NCBI GenBank assembly: GCA_947588605.1
Contig: CANPYK010000001.1
Span: 151,350 to 215,349 of the forward strand
Direction of reading: 5' to 3'
Length of the DNA: 64,000 nucleotides
Source of the DNA: an uncultured Oscillospiraceae bacterium
Lineage (GTDB): Bacteria; Bacillota; Clostridia; Oscillospirales; Oscillospiraceae
Position numbers and translations under genes: made by a program. Positions within the stretch are counted from its first letter, which is position 1, and every line of letters starts with the position of its first letter. This document shows, in pieces, positions 31,809-41,169 of this stretch. The notes beneath the pieces are model-generated. The model was not told the origin of the DNA and did no database searches. It worked only from the letters and a program-made list of their open reading frames with translations.

Positions 31809-32426
31809 TTATTTTTTGAGCCGCCGCGTGTAGCCGGCGACGGAGAGGGGGATGGAGGCGAGGGAGAGGGCGGCGCCGGCCAGGAGGAGGTGCCAGGGGC
31901 GGAGCCTCGTGAGCACGCCCAAAAGGCCCGTCAGGACCGTGCCGGTCATGAGGCTTACCGACAGGAAGGTCACGGCGCCGATGGCTACCATCAGGATGAG
32001 CCGCCCCTTTGTGGTGCCATAGCGGAACAGGACAGGAAGGACCAGCCCCTGCATCGTCAGGGACAAGCACACATCGAAGCACAAAAGCATGAGATACTCC
32101 CGGTCCACCGCCATGCGGCCCATGCGGGACCACAAAAGCGCCTGCCCCGAGACGGCCAGGGCGGACAGGAGGGCGATATAGCCCCAGCCGATGATATACG
32201 TCTCCAGCACCACCTGCCTGCGGGATACCGGCAGCATGGGCAGGAGGGTATCAAATTTGCTCTGCTCATCAGCCTGCATGAGGATCAGGGTCAGCAGAAC
32301 CGTGTAGAAGGCGGCGAAGGCGAAAAACCGAAGGTCCGGGATGAGGGAAAACACCAGATCCATCAGGATGAAGATACACCCGATGCCGCGCAGTACGTAG
32401 AGATCCTTTCGAAAAAGCGCCTTCAT
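31809..32426 (-). CDS. ABC-2 type transporter permease
   Basis: A 205-residue membrane protein with about six hydrophobic segments, beginning MKALFRKDLYVLRGIGCIFI. The pattern of ABC-2 permeases is visible, including a cytoplasmic loop with DEQSKFDTLLPMLPVSRRQVV (split here for length). It overlaps the upstream ATPase gene by 4 nt and is third in the GntR-ATPase-permease operon. The substrate is unknown; relatives in ytr-type operons respond to cell-envelope antibiotics. Confidence 0.85.
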   Translation of the reverse strand: MKALFRKDLYVLRGIGCIFILMDLVFSLIPDLRFFAFAAFYTVLLTLILMQADEQSKFDTLLPMLPVSRRQVVLETYIIGWGYIALLSALAVSGQALLWSRMGRMAVDREYLMLLCFDVCLSLTMQGLVLPVLFRYGTTKGRLILMVAIGAVTFLSVSLMTGTVLTGLLGVLTRLRPWHLLLAGAALSLASIPLSVAGYTRRLKK

Positions 32427-33271
32427 GCTCTATCCCCCCTTGCGAAAAAGACGATGATGTCCTCAAGCGTTGGTTTTTCCAGCGGGACGCCGGCGGGGAC
32501 GAGCCGCCGCTCTACCAGCGCCTCCGCCCCGTATTTGCCGCGGCGCGTGCCCCGGACGGCCTCCGGCGGAAGGGCGGCAAGCTCCGCCTCGGTCACCCGC
32601 GCCATGGCGTACTCCTCCAAAAGCCGGTCCTTCTCCTCGAAGAGCAGAAGCTCTCCCCGGTGGAGAAAGGCCACGTAGTCGCACAGCTTCTCCAGGTCCG
32701 AGACGATGTGGGAGCTTATCAGCACCGACCGGTCCTCCCGGCGGGTGAAGTCCTCCAGGATGTCCAAGATCTCGTCCCGCACCACGGGATCGAGCCCCCC
32801 GGTGGGCTCGTCCAGCACCAGGAGCCGCGCGTCATGGCTCAGCGCCAGGGCCAGGGCCAGCTTCATCTTCATGCCCCGGGAGAAGTCCTTCACCTTTTTC
32901 TTCTCCGGCAGCTCCAGCCGCCGGAGGTAGTCGTGGTAGGTTTCCCCGTCCCACCGGTCGTAAAGTCCGGCGAAGACGCGCCCGAGCTTCCGGGGGTCCA
33001 GCGTCTCGGGAAGCCGCGCGTCGTCCAGAACCACGCCGATGTCGCCCCGGACCCTGGTGAAGGCCGGGTCCGTTGCCTCGATGCCCAGCACCCGCGCCGT
33101 CCCCGCGTCCCGGCCCGTGGCGTCCATGATGAGCCGGATGAGGGTGGATTTGCCCGCGCCGTTTTCCCCCACGAGTCCCAGGATGCACCCCTCCGGCAGG
33201 GTGAAGCTGATGTCGCTGAGCGTAAAGCCGGGGTAGCTCTTGCTCAGTCCGCAAACCTCTATGGCGTTCAT
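32423..33271 (-). CDS. ABC transporter ATP-binding protein
   Basis: The 282-residue nucleotide-binding subunit paired with the following permease. Walker A is GLVGENGAGKSTLIRLI (around residue 36), the signature is KDFSRGMKMKLALALAL (an SRGM variant), Walker B is RLLVLDEPTGGLDPVV, and the H-loop is VLISSHIVSDLE. The C-terminal 70 residues are less conserved. It overlaps the GntR gene by 4 nt and the permease gene by 4 nt. The family is close to YtrB/EcsA-type exporters. Confidence 0.92.
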   Translation of the reverse strand: MNAIEVCGLSKSYPGFTLSDISFTLPEGCILGLVGENGAGKSTLIRLIMDATGRDAGTARVLGIEATDPAFTRVRGDIGVVLDDARLPETLDPRKLGRVFAGLYDRWDGETYHDYLRRLELPEKKKVKDFSRGMKMKLALALALSHDARLLVLDEPTGGLDPVVRDEILDILEDFTRREDRSVLISSHIVSDLEKLCDYVAFLHRGELLLFEEKDRLLEEYAMARVTEAELAALPPEAVRGTRRGKYGAEALVERRLVPAGVPLEKPTLEDIIVFFARGDRA

Positions 33272-33645
33272 ATGTCCTCCTTGCTGAGTAAGATAAGCGC
33301 CTGCGCGACGGCCTCCGCGTCCAGCCCCGCGCCTCGCCCCAGCGCCAGCGCGCGGCGCAGATGGTCCTCCATCTCCCGGAGCCTCTGCTCCCGCAGGAGC
33401 GGCGCCCCCACGTCGGCGGCGAAGGAGCCCTTGCCGGGGACCGTCTCGATGTACCCGTCCCGCTCCAGCTCCTCAAAGGCCCGTTTGGTGGTGATCACGG
33501 AGACCCGCAGGTCCTTGGCCAGCGCCCGGATGGACGGCAGCGCCTCCCCGGCCGCCACCTCCCCCGAAACGATCGCCTCCCGCACCGCCGCCCCGATCTG
33601 CTCATAGATGGGCCTCGGGTCGGCGTTGGAAATGATGATGTTCAT
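33268..33645 (-). CDS. GntR-family regulator, YtrA subfamily
   Basis: About 125 residues with an N-terminal winged helix (PRPIYEQIGAAVREAIVSGE, then LPSIRALAKDLRVSVITTKR) and a short helical C-terminus, the size of YtrA-type GntR proteins. These repress their own operon with ABC transporters and are released on envelope stress. The ATG at 33645 follows GTGAGGTACACC. A candidate operator overlaps the promoter (33663-33687). Confidence 0.9.
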   Translation of the reverse strand: MNIIISNADPRPIYEQIGAAVREAIVSGEVAAGEALPSIRALAKDLRVSVITTKRAFEELERDGYIETVPGKGSFAADVGAPLLREQRLREMEDHLRRALALGRGAGLDAEAVAQALILLSKEDI

Positions 33646-33662
33646 GGTGTACCTCACAGTCG

Positions 33663-33704
33663 ACTGTATATATACACTATACACAGTATGTACGGGCGTG
33701 TCAA
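33663..33704 (-). promoter_or_regulatory. Promoter and operator of the GntR-ABC operon
   Basis: On the minus strand TTGACA (33699-33704), 17 bases, TATAGT (33676-33681). The inverted repeat ACTGTATA ... TACACAGT (33663-33687, 7 of 8 bases matching) overlaps the -10 and start site, the expected place for autorepression by a YtrA-type regulator. Confidence 0.75.
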
Positions 33705-33719
33705 GGGGGAATGTGAAAA

Positions 33720-33858
33720 TTTTTTGTGGGGGAGGGGAAAGGTTTGCGGCTTCGCCGCGTTTTTCCCCGCCCACCCCCGCCGCCGTAGGGGTCGCCGTCC
33801 CCGGCGACCCGCGTCCCCGCCGCAACGGTCGGATGGATTAAAAATACTTAAAAACTAC
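33720..33858. repeat. Short GC-rich repeat island
   Basis: Contains GTTTGCGGCTTCGCCGC and GTCGCCGTCCCCGGCGACC modules related to the other islands, with no gene. It separates the GntR promoter from the promoter of the U32 gene. Confidence 0.6.
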
Positions 33859-33887
33859 TTGACAATTTGCTTAATTTGCGGTATAAT
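33859..33887 (+). promoter_or_regulatory. Consensus promoter upstream of the U32 peptidase gene
   Basis: TTGACA, 17 bases, TATAAT, a perfect match. About 90 bp further on, a second TATAAT (33974-33979) with a weak TTTAAA -35 lies closer to the gene. The -35/spacer/-10 block is nearly the same as the minus-strand promoter at 47272-47300. Confidence 0.85.
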
Positions 33888-34015
33888 ACGGGCGCGTGGA
33901 AAAGGGGCGGAGGGGGAAATGCGGACAAATTGTTAAATCTGCAAAAAGGCATTTAAATTTCCAATCGGGTGTGGTATAATGAACCATACGTATGCCTTGA
34001 AAGGAGGGGAGGGGC

Positions 34016-36076
34016 GTGGCGGAGCTGGTGAGCTGGGCCGGGGAGGCCGAAGGGGTCGCGGCGGCGGTGCAGAGCGGCGCGGACGCGGTGCTCGTGGGCT
34101 TCGGCATCGGCGAGAGGCGCGGACGGCTGGAGCTTTCCGAGGACGAGCTGGGCCGGGCGGCGCAGTTTTGCCGGGTCCGGGGCGTGAAGCTCTACGTGGC
34201 CATGGACGTCCTACCCACCGACGAGGCTCTCCCGCTGGCGCTGGAGAAGGCGCGGCGGGCCGCCCGGATGGGGGCGGACGCCCTGGTGGCGGAGGATATC
34301 GGGCTCATCTGGGCCTTGCGGCGGGCGGTGCCCTCCATGCCGCTTCACGGCGGGACGGGGCTGGGCATCCACGACCGGGACGGGCTGAGGCTTTGCGCCT
34401 CCATGGGGCTCAAGCGCGTGGCACTGCCGCCGCATCTCACAAGGGCGCAGCTGGAGGGGCTTTGCAAGGACGCGCCGCTGGAGATGGAGGTCCAGGTCCA
34501 CGGGCCCCTGTGCCCCGCCGTGGCGGGGACGTGCCGGCTTGCGGACTTCGAGGAGCAGCCGGGGGGACCCTGCCGGTGGGAGTGCGTCTCCCGCTTCGCC
34601 CCGGCGGTGGGGACCAGGCGGCCGCTGGCGCTGAAGGACCTGTGCCTTCTGGACGAGCTGGAGTTTTTGCAAAAGGCGGGGCTCGCCGCCCTGCGCATCG
34701 ACGGGCGGGACCGCCGCCCGGAATATACGGCCGCCGTTACCGGGGTCTACACCAGGGCCCTGGGCACCGGGCGCAGGCCCTCCGAGGAGGACCGGGCGCT
34801 TCTGGAAAACGCCTACCCCGCCGCGGGGTTCACCGCCGGGGCCCTCGGCGGGGCGGACTACGGGGACATGCTGGGCATGGCCCGGCCGGAGCCGGAGGGG
34901 GACACGCCCTTCTACACCGGCGTCCGGAAGAACTACTTAAACCACGAGTTCCAGGGGGTGGAGGTGGACTTTGAGGCCCGTATCGCCCTGGGGAGCCCCT
35001 TTACCCTCACCGTCCGGGACGACCGGGGGAACGCGATCACCAGGGAGGGGGAGGAGCCGGAGCTTGCCTTCCACACCGCCACCACCCCCGCCATGCTCAG
35101 GACGGAGCTTTACAAGACCGGGGGCACGCCCTTTCGGTGCGGCATCGTCAGCGCCTCCATCGCCAAGGGCGTCTGGCTGGACCCGGCGAAGGTGGCGCCG
35201 GTGCGGGACGCGCTTTTGAAGGAGCTGATGCTTCGCCGCGTGGCCTTCGAGCCCAGGAGCGAGGGGACCTTGCCGGAGCTGCCGGCCCCGGCGGTGTCGC
35301 CGGAGACGCCGGTGCTCACTGTGTCGGTGCTGAAGGCCGATCAGCTCACGCCCCGGCTTCTCTCCCTGGCCCCGCCGGTGGTGTATCTGCCGCTGGAGGA
35401 GGCCGTCTCCGGCAATAAGCGGCTGGAGCCGTTCCTCGCCTCGGAGCACATCGCCGTCTGCGCCCAGCTGCCACCGGTGATCGGGGAGGACGAGCTGGGA
35501 CGGGTGGCGGAGCTCCTTTTCAAGGCACGCCAGCTGGGCATCACGCAGGTGTCGGTGTCCAATTTGGGGCACATCGTCTTCTGCCGGAAGCTGGGCTTTG
35601 AGGTGCGGGGGGAGCCGGGGCTGAACGCGCGAAGCTCCTATACCCTCGCGGTGCTGGCCGGCCTGCGGCTCAAGTCCGCCGCCCTCCGGGGGGACATGAC
35701 CGCCCGGGAGGTGCGGGCCATCAAAAAATTTACGGATACGGAGCTTGCCGTCTACGGCCGGGAGGCCCTGACGGAGACCTCCGGGTGTCTGGTGCGGGCC
35801 CAGACGGGGGCCTGCTCCTGCGACAGCTTCACCGGCCTTACCGGGGACGGGGGCTTCACCTTCCCGGTGACCCGCTCCTTCGGCTGCCGCAACACCCTCT
35901 GGAGCGGGAAAAAGCTCCACCTGGCCGCCAGGAGCCGGGAGTATCTCACCTCGGGCCTGTGGGGCGTGCGGCTGTGCTTCACCACGGAGAACCCGGAGGA
36001 GTGCTCCCGCGTCACGGAGCGGTATCTGGAGCTGGGCGGCTACGAGCCGCAGAGCGTGACAATGGGCCGGTATTGA
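34016..36076 (+). CDS. Peptidase U32 family protein
   Basis: 686 residues. The N-terminal TIM-barrel-like U32 region (residues 1-370) includes AVQSGADAVLVGFG, KLYVAMDVLP, and the cysteine-rich VQVHGPLCPAVAGTCRL ... GPCRWEC. A C-terminal DUF3656-type region follows. Characterised relatives (RlhA, TrhP) hydroxylate rRNA or tRNA rather than act as collagenases, so an RNA-modification role is more likely than proteolysis. The start is GTG at 34016 behind AAAGGAGGGGAGGGGC. It heads a set with maf, mreC, mreD and a PBP. Confidence 0.85.
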   Translation: MAELVSWAGEAEGVAAAVQSGADAVLVGFGIGERRGRLELSEDELGRAAQFCRVRGVKLYVAMDVLPTDEALPLALEKARRAARMGADALVAEDIGLIWALRRAVPSMPLHGGTGLGIHDRDGLRLCASMGLKRVALPPHLTRAQLEGLCKDAPLEMEVQVHGPLCPAVAGTCRLADFEEQPGGPCRWECVSRFAPAVGTRRPLALKDLCLLDELEFLQKAGLAALRIDGRDRRPEYTAAVTGVYTRALGTGRRPSEEDRALLENAYPAAGFTAGALGGADYGDMLGMARPEPEGDTPFYTGVRKNYLNHEFQGVEVDFEARIALGSPFTLTVRDDRGNAITREGEEPELAFHTATTPAMLRTELYKTGGTPFRCGIVSASIAKGVWLDPAKVAPVRDALLKELMLRRVAFEPRSEGTLPELPAPAVSPETPVLTVSVLKADQLTPRLLSLAPPVVYLPLEEAVSGNKRLEPFLASEHIAVCAQLPPVIGEDELGRVAELLFKARQLGITQVSVSNLGHIVFCRKLGFEVRGEPGLNARSSYTLAVLAGLRLKSAALRGDMTAREVRAIKKFTDTELAVYGREALTETSGCLVRAQTGACSCDSFTGLTGDGGFTFPVTRSFGCRNTLWSGKKLHLAARSREYLTSGLWGVRLCFTTENPEECSRVTERYLELGGYEPQSVTMGRY

Positions 36077-36109
36077 TTTTCGGACAAGGCTTTTCAAAGG
36101 AGACTTTTT

Positions 36110-36694
36110 ATGCTGATTCTCGCGTCCGCCTCGCCCAGAAGGCGGGAGCTTATCGGGGCCATGGGGATCCGGGACTTTCTGGTGCGGCCCTCGGACCACG
36201 AGGGGGCCTTCGACCCCGCCCTGCCGCCGGAAAAGGCGGTGGAGAAGATCGCCCTGGGCAAGGCAAGGGACGTGGCCGCCACGGCCTCGGCGGAGGATAT
36301 CGTCGTAGCGGCGGATACGCTGGTTTTTCTGGACGGCAAGCCTCTGGGCAAGCCAAAGGATGAAACCGACGCCAAACGGATGCTGACGGCCCTCTCCGGC
36401 CGGGAGCACACGGTGATCACCGGCCTTGCCGTCATCGCCCACGGCCGGGAGGAGACGCAAAGCGCCGCCACCGCCGTGACCTTCGCCGCCCTCACGGCGG
36501 AGGAGATCGGGGCGTATGTCAGGACCGGCGAGCCCATGGACAAGGCCGGGGCCTACGGCATCCAGGGCATGGGCGGGATGCTGGTGGAGGGCATCCGGGG
36601 GGACTGGTCCAACGTGGTGGGCCTCCCCGTGCGGACGCTGGCGCTGATGCTGGCGCGGGCCGGGTACAGTGTGTGGAAGGGGCAGGGGACATGA
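36110..36694 (+). CDS. maf: Maf-family nucleoside triphosphate pyrophosphatase
   Basis: Hydrolyses non-canonical or dTTP/UTP-type nucleotides and is linked to septum formation. It has 194 residues, with the signature MLILASASPRRRELI at the N-terminus, VVAADTLVFLDGKPLGKPKD, and DKAGAYGIQGMGGMLVEGI. The stop codon overlaps the mreC ATG (ATGA). Its position just before mreC is common in Firmicutes. Confidence 0.94.
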   Translation: MLILASASPRRRELIGAMGIRDFLVRPSDHEGAFDPALPPEKAVEKIALGKARDVAATASAEDIVVAADTLVFLDGKPLGKPKDETDAKRMLTALSGREHTVITGLAVIAHGREETQSAATAVTFAALTAEEIGAYVRTGEPMDKAGAYGIQGMGGMLVEGIRGDWSNVVGLPVRTLALMLARAGYSVWKGQGT

Positions 36695-37533
36695 AGGAAT
36701 TTATGAGCAAAAAGGGGATCGTCATCGCCGTGGCGGCGCTGGTGGTGGCCCTGGCCGCGGCGGTGACCGTGGCCGTGAGCGGCGGGCGGACGGGCTTCGC
36801 CACGCTCCTGTCCGAGCCCTTTTTCAAGCCCCTGCGCGGCGCCCTCAACACCCTGGTGGGGTCGCTGGAGCACACCTACGACTATATGTACCGCTATGAC
36901 GAGATGGCGGCGGAGAACCAGCGGCTAAAAAGCCGCGTGGCGGAGCTGGAGCAGGAGTACCGGGAGTACACCGAGATCAGCGAGGAAAACGAGCGGTTCC
37001 GCAAGCTCCTGGGCTTTGCCGAACGGCACCAGGACCTGAAGATGGAGCCGGTGTCCGTGGTGAGCTGGACGGCCTCCAACTTCGCCTGCTCCTTCACGGT
37101 GAGCAAGGGGTCCTCCGCCGGGGTGGAGCTCTACGACCCGGTGGTGGACGAAAACGGCTTTCTCGTGGGGCAGGTGACGGCGGTCACCGCCTCCTCCGCC
37201 ACCGTCACCGCCTGCATCGACACCTCCGCCAAGGTGGGGGCGCTCATCTACGAGACAGGCGCCACGGGCGTCATCTCCGGGGAGTTCGAGCTTTTTGAGG
37301 ACGGAAATCTCAAGTTCTCCTATTACGGCGACGAGGGGCTCATCACCGTGGGGGACACGGTGGTGACCTCCGGCACCGGCGGGCATTACCCGGCGGGGCT
37401 GGTCATCGGCACCGTCACGGGCCTCACCGTGGACGCCTCCGGCCTCGACCCCTACGCGCTGGTGGAGCCCTCGGCGGACATCCGGGAAAGCACCCACCTT
37501 TTCGTGGTGACGGATTTCGCCGTCAGCGAGTGA
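36691..37533 (+). CDS. mreC: Rod shape-determining protein MreC
   Basis: MreC links the MreB cytoskeleton with periplasmic wall enzymes. It has about 280 residues: one N-terminal transmembrane helix (IVIAVAALVVALAAAVTVAV), a coiled coil around residues 65-105 (ENQRLKSRVAELEQEYREYT), and a beta-rich extracellular domain. The ATG at 36691 overlapping the maf stop is preferred over an upstream GTG inside maf. Confidence 0.93.
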   Translation: MKEFMSKKGIVIAVAALVVALAAAVTVAVSGGRTGFATLLSEPFFKPLRGALNTLVGSLEHTYDYMYRYDEMAAENQRLKSRVAELEQEYREYTEISEENERFRKLLGFAERHQDLKMEPVSVVSWTASNFACSFTVSKGSSAGVELYDPVVDENGFLVGQVTAVTASSATVTACIDTSAKVGALIYETGATGVISGEFELFEDGNLKFSYYGDEGLITVGDTVVTSGTGGHYPAGLVIGTVTGLTVDASGLDPYALVEPSADIRESTHLFVVTDFAVSE

Positions 37534-37542
37534 GGAGGAGCC

Positions 37543-38043
37543 ATGACGCGGACAAAGCACAGGACGCTTATCAAGATCCTGATCCTGACGCCCTATCTCA
37601 TCCTGCTCTATCTTCTCCAGGCCACGGTGTTCACGCGCCTCACCTTCTTCGGGGCCAAGCCCCTTCTCCTGCCCCTGGCGGTGGCGGGAGTGGCGCTCTT
37701 CGGCGGGAAGGTGGAGGGCGGCGTCTTCGGCCTTTTCGCCGGGATGCTCATGGACATGGCCTGCAACCAGCCCACGGTGCAGTTCACGCTCCTCCTGACG
37801 CTGACGGGGCTTCTGGTGGGGTTCCTCTCGGACACCGCCCTGGTCCACGGCTTCCCGTCCTTCCTCATCTGCGGGGCGCTGGAGCTTTTGGTGTGCTCCG
37901 CCGTCCAGGTGTTCGTGCTCATGGTCCTGCGGGGCGCGCCCTTCTCCGTGGTGGCGGACATCGCCCTCCGGCAGTGCCTGAGCTCCCTTTTGTTCGTCAT
38001 TCCCTTTTACTACGTCTCCCGGTTTCTGGTCCGGGTGATGTAG
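37543..38043 (+). CDS. mreD: Rod shape-determining protein MreD
   Basis: A 166-residue membrane partner of MreC with about five hydrophobic segments (LIKILILTPYLILLYLLQAT; GLLVGFLSDTALVHGFPSFL). The ATG follows GAGGAGCC. It is third in maf-mreC-mreD-pbp, the standard elongasome gene order. Confidence 0.9.
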   Translation: MTRTKHRTLIKILILTPYLILLYLLQATVFTRLTFFGAKPLLLPLAVAGVALFGGKVEGGVFGLFAGMLMDMACNQPTVQFTLLLTLTGLLVGFLSDTALVHGFPSFLICGALELLVCSAVQVFVLMVLRGAPFSVVADIALRQCLSSLLFVIPFYYVSRFLVRVM

Positions 38044-38064
38044 CCGGAACCTGAAGGTGATCCT

Positions 38065-40179
38065 ATGGATAAATTTTTGAAACCCCACCGCATCGTCGCC
38101 ATGGGCCTTGTGCTTGCGGTGCTCCTGGCTATATACGGGCTGACCTTTTACCGCATCCAGACGCTGGACACCCAGGAGGTCCTGGAGGCGCCGGAGAGCT
38201 ACGTGGCCACCGTGTCCACCGTCCACGCCGCCCGGGGGTCGCTTCTCGACCGCAACGGCGTCCTTCTGAGCTCGGACGTGACGAAGTACGACGTGTGCGT
38301 CAACCGCGACCAGCTTTTAAAGCAGCCGGACCCCAACGGCATCCTGGGGCGGCTCATCGACGCGGCGCTCAAGTACGGCGTGGCCTACTCCGACCCCTTC
38401 CCGGTGACGATGTCCGCGCCCTTTGAGTATCTGGCGGACATGACCGGGACGCAGAGGAGCAATCTCACCAGCTACTTTAAGTATTTCTCCAACACCCTGT
38501 CCATTCAGGACCCGGAGGACCCCGGCATCAGCGCCGCGGACCTGGTGGCGTGGCTCCGGTCCGACCACTACAAGATCGACTACACCCTCACCGCCCAGGA
38601 GGCCCGGCGGATCATCGGCGTGCGCTACGGGCTGGAGCTCCAGCCCATCGTGGGGAGCACCTACACCTTCGCCACCGACGTTTCGCCGGAGTTCATCACC
38701 TACCTTGCCGAGCAGAACCTGGCGGCGGTGAGCATCGAGGCCCGGTCCGTCCGGCAGTACAGCTCCAAATACGCCACCCATGTGCTTGGCTACGTGGGCG
38801 CCATGACCCGCGCCCAGTACGACGAAAAGTACAAGGCCCTGGGCTATCCCTTTAACTGCACCGTGGGCCAGGTGGGGGCGGAATCCGCCTTCGAGGAATA
38901 CCTCCACGGCACCGACGGGTCCGTCACCACCTACACCGACAGCACCGGCGCGGTAGTCAAAAAGGAGGTCACCAAGGAGGCCAAGGCCGGCGACAACGTC
39001 TACCTCACCATCGACATGAACCTCCAGATGGCCGCCGAGGACGCCCTGGCCTCCACCATCGCCCAGATCAACCGGGACCGGGTGGAGCAGGCCCAGCAGG
39101 AGGCGGAGGAGTCCGATACCGTCTACGTGGAGCCGGAGCTGGCCCTGGGCGGGGCGGTGGTGGCTATGGATCCCCGCACCGGCGAGGTCCTGGCCCTGGC
39201 AAGCTACCCCACCTATGACCTCTCCACCTTCTTCTCCGACTACACCGCCCTAAGTAACGACCCCGGCAGGCCCTTGGTCAACCGGGCCACCACGGGCCTT
39301 TATAACCCCGGGTCTACCTTCAAAATGGTGACGGCCTACGCCGCCCTCAGCAACCTCTACATCGCCCCCGGTACCGTCATCCACGACGAGGGCATCTTCC
39401 GGGAGTACGAGGAGCAGGGCTTCACCCCCACCTGTACCGCCTACCCCGGCTCCCACGGGGACCTCAACGTGGTCAGCGCCATTGAGAAGTCCTGCAACTT
39501 CTTCTTCTACAGCATCGCCGACCGCATGGGCATCACCCGCATTGCCGAGGCGGCGCGGCTCTTCGGCCTGGGGGCCCACACGGGCATCGAGATCGGCGAC
39601 ACCGAGGGGACCGTGGCCTCCCGGGAGGCCAAGCAGGCCCTCCAGCACGAGGGCTGGTGGGCCGCCGACACGCTCTTAGCGTGCATCGGCCAGAGCATCA
39701 ACTTCTGTACGCCGGTGCAGCTGGCCAATTACGTCTCCACCATCGCCAACGGCGGGACGCTCCGCTCCGTCACCGTCCTCAAGAGCGTCACGAGCTTTGA
39801 CTACTCCGACGTGCTCCTGCGCCGCTCCCCCAAGACCGTCAGCACCATCGACGACCCCGGCGGGTACATCCCCGTGCTCCAGCGGGCCATGCGGGGCGTG
39901 GCCACCTCTGGCACCGCCCGGTCGGCGCTGTCCAATTACCCCATCCCCGTGGCGGCCAAGACCGGCACCGTCCAGTCCGACACCTCCAGCATCAACGACG
40001 GCGTCTTCGTCTGCTACGCCCCCGCCGACGACCCCCAGATCGCCATCGCCGTGGTGGTCCAGAAGGGCGGCTCGGGCTCCGCGCTCATCACCATCGCCAA
40101 GGACGTGATGGACGTCTTCTTCGCCGATTCCGTCTCCCGCCCGACGACGGTGGACACGGAGAATACGCTTCTCAAGTAA
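38065..40179 (+). CDS. mrdA: Penicillin-binding protein 2 (class B transpeptidase)
   Basis: The elongasome cross-linking transpeptidase. It has 704 residues with one N-terminal transmembrane segment (IVAMGLVLAVLLAIYGLTFY), a pedestal domain (ARGSLLDRNGVLLSSDVTKY), and the catalytic domain with motifs STFK (YNPGSTFKMV), SCN (EKSCNFFFY) and KTGT (AAKTGTVQS). It follows mreD by 21 nt and ends at a terminator. The target is the cell wall. Confidence 0.93.
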   Translation: MDKFLKPHRIVAMGLVLAVLLAIYGLTFYRIQTLDTQEVLEAPESYVATVSTVHAARGSLLDRNGVLLSSDVTKYDVCVNRDQLLKQPDPNGILGRLIDAALKYGVAYSDPFPVTMSAPFEYLADMTGTQRSNLTSYFKYFSNTLSIQDPEDPGISAADLVAWLRSDHYKIDYTLTAQEARRIIGVRYGLELQPIVGSTYTFATDVSPEFITYLAEQNLAAVSIEARSVRQYSSKYATHVLGYVGAMTRAQYDEKYKALGYPFNCTVGQVGAESAFEEYLHGTDGSVTTYTDSTGAVVKKEVTKEAKAGDNVYLTIDMNLQMAAEDALASTIAQINRDRVEQAQQEAEESDTVYVEPELALGGAVVAMDPRTGEVLALASYPTYDLSTFFSDYTALSNDPGRPLVNRATTGLYNPGSTFKMVTAYAALSNLYIAPGTVIHDEGIFREYEEQGFTPTCTAYPGSHGDLNVVSAIEKSCNFFFYSIADRMGITRIAEAARLFGLGAHTGIEIGDTEGTVASREAKQALQHEGWWAADTLLACIGQSINFCTPVQLANYVSTIANGGTLRSVTVLKSVTSFDYSDVLLRRSPKTVSTIDDPGGYIPVLQRAMRGVATSGTARSALSNYPIPVAAKTGTVQSDTSSINDGVFVCYAPADDPQIAIAVVVQKGGSGSALITIAKDVMDVFFADSVSRPTTVDTENTLLK

Positions 40180-40181
40180 AG

Positions 40182-40214
40182 ACTCCAAGAAATTGGGGCT
40201 TCATTGGAGTTTTT
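40182..40214 (+). terminator. Terminator after mrdA
   Basis: ACTCCAA pairs with TTGGAGT across a 15-nt loop that itself has AT/GC pairing, followed by TTTTC. It begins 2 nt after the stop. Confidence 0.8.
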
Positions 40215-40291
40215 CGGTAAAAACCACCATATTTTGTGGGTTCGGCCGGAAATTTATTTGAAAGGCGTATTAAAATCGCCCAATATGCCAC

Positions 40292-40320
40292 TTGAAAACA
40301 GAAATGTTCTCAGGTATAAT
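40292..40320 (+). promoter_or_regulatory. Promoter of the minD-like gene
   Basis: TTGAAA, 17 bases, TATAAT. The start would be near 40327, only about 10 nt before the ATG at 40338. Confidence 0.8.
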
Positions 40321-40337
40321 GATGAAAAGGGGTGCGT

Positions 40338-41072
40338 ATGGGTACTTCGCTTTTGATAACCTCCGGCAAGGGCGGCACCGGCAAGACCACGGCCACGGCC
40401 GCCATTGCCTCGTTCTTGGCAAAGGCCGGGCACAGGACGCTGTGCGTGGATCTGGACGCGGGAATGCGCAATCTGGACATCGTTCTGGGCCTTTCGGACG
40501 CCGTGCTCTTTGACTTCATGGACATCGTGGAGGGCGGCATGGACCCGGAGGACGCCGTCGCCCGTCACCCCGCCATGGAGAACCTTTTCTTCCTCTCCGC
40601 CCCCGTGGAGGCGGTGGACGAGGGTTATCTTGAGAAGCTGCGCGCCCTGATGGACGTCCTGCGGGAGCGCTATGACTTCATTTTACTGGATTGCCCCGCG
40701 GGCATCGGGCCGGGGTTCCGGCTGGCGGCAGGCCTTGCCGACGAGGCCCTCATCGTCTCCGCCTGCGACTCCTCCTCCCTCCGGGACGGCCAACGCACGG
40801 CGCTGGAGCTGAGGAAGCTGGGCATCGGGAACATCCGCCTCATCGTCAACCGCGTCCGTCCCCGCCTTCTCCGGCGCATCGACCGGGACCTGGACGACGT
40901 CATCGACGCCGTGGGCGCGCGCCTTCTGGGCGTGGTGTCCGAGGACGGAAGCGTAGAGGAGGCCGGCAGCCGGGGGATACCGCTCCTGCTCTACGGCGCC
41001 CGAAAGGCCTGGGGCCAGTTCGAGGACATCGCCGCCCGCATAGCGGGGGAGAAGGTCAGATTGAAGGTTTAA
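40338..41072 (+). CDS. minD: MinD-like septum-site-determining ATPase
   Basis: About 244 residues. The deviant Walker A is TSGKGGTGKTTATAAIASFL, switch regions include DLDAGMRNLDIVLGL and LLDCPAGIGPGF, and the C-terminus (AARIAGEKVRLKV) could form the amphipathic membrane helix of MinD. MinD positions the division inhibitor MinC. ATG 40338 is preferred to the GTG at 40332, which lies too near the ribosome binding site. minC and minE are not adjacent, so it could also be a MinD paralogue. Confidence 0.85.
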   Translation: MGTSLLITSGKGGTGKTTATAAIASFLAKAGHRTLCVDLDAGMRNLDIVLGLSDAVLFDFMDIVEGGMDPEDAVARHPAMENLFFLSAPVEAVDEGYLEKLRALMDVLRERYDFILLDCPAGIGPGFRLAAGLADEALIVSACDSSSLRDGQRTALELRKLGIGNIRLIVNRVRPRLLRRIDRDLDDVIDAVGARLLGVVSEDGSVEEAGSRGIPLLLYGARKAWGQFEDIAARIAGEKVRLKV

Positions 41073-41083
41073 CGGCCGGGGAG

Positions 41084-41143
41084 GGCCCCTTCAGGCGCTG
41101 CGCGCCAGCTCCCCCAGAGGGGGAGCCAAAAAGGAATTCAATT
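41084..41143. repeat. Short dispersed repeat between minD and mgsA
   Basis: GCGCTGCGCGC and AGCTCCCCCAGAGGGGGAGC hairpins followed by CAAAAAGG. It is the same module as that at 683-735 in the ribosomal operon and near 57025-57075. Confidence 0.7.
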
Positions 41144-41169
41144 TTATTATATAGAAAGCCGGTGAAGGT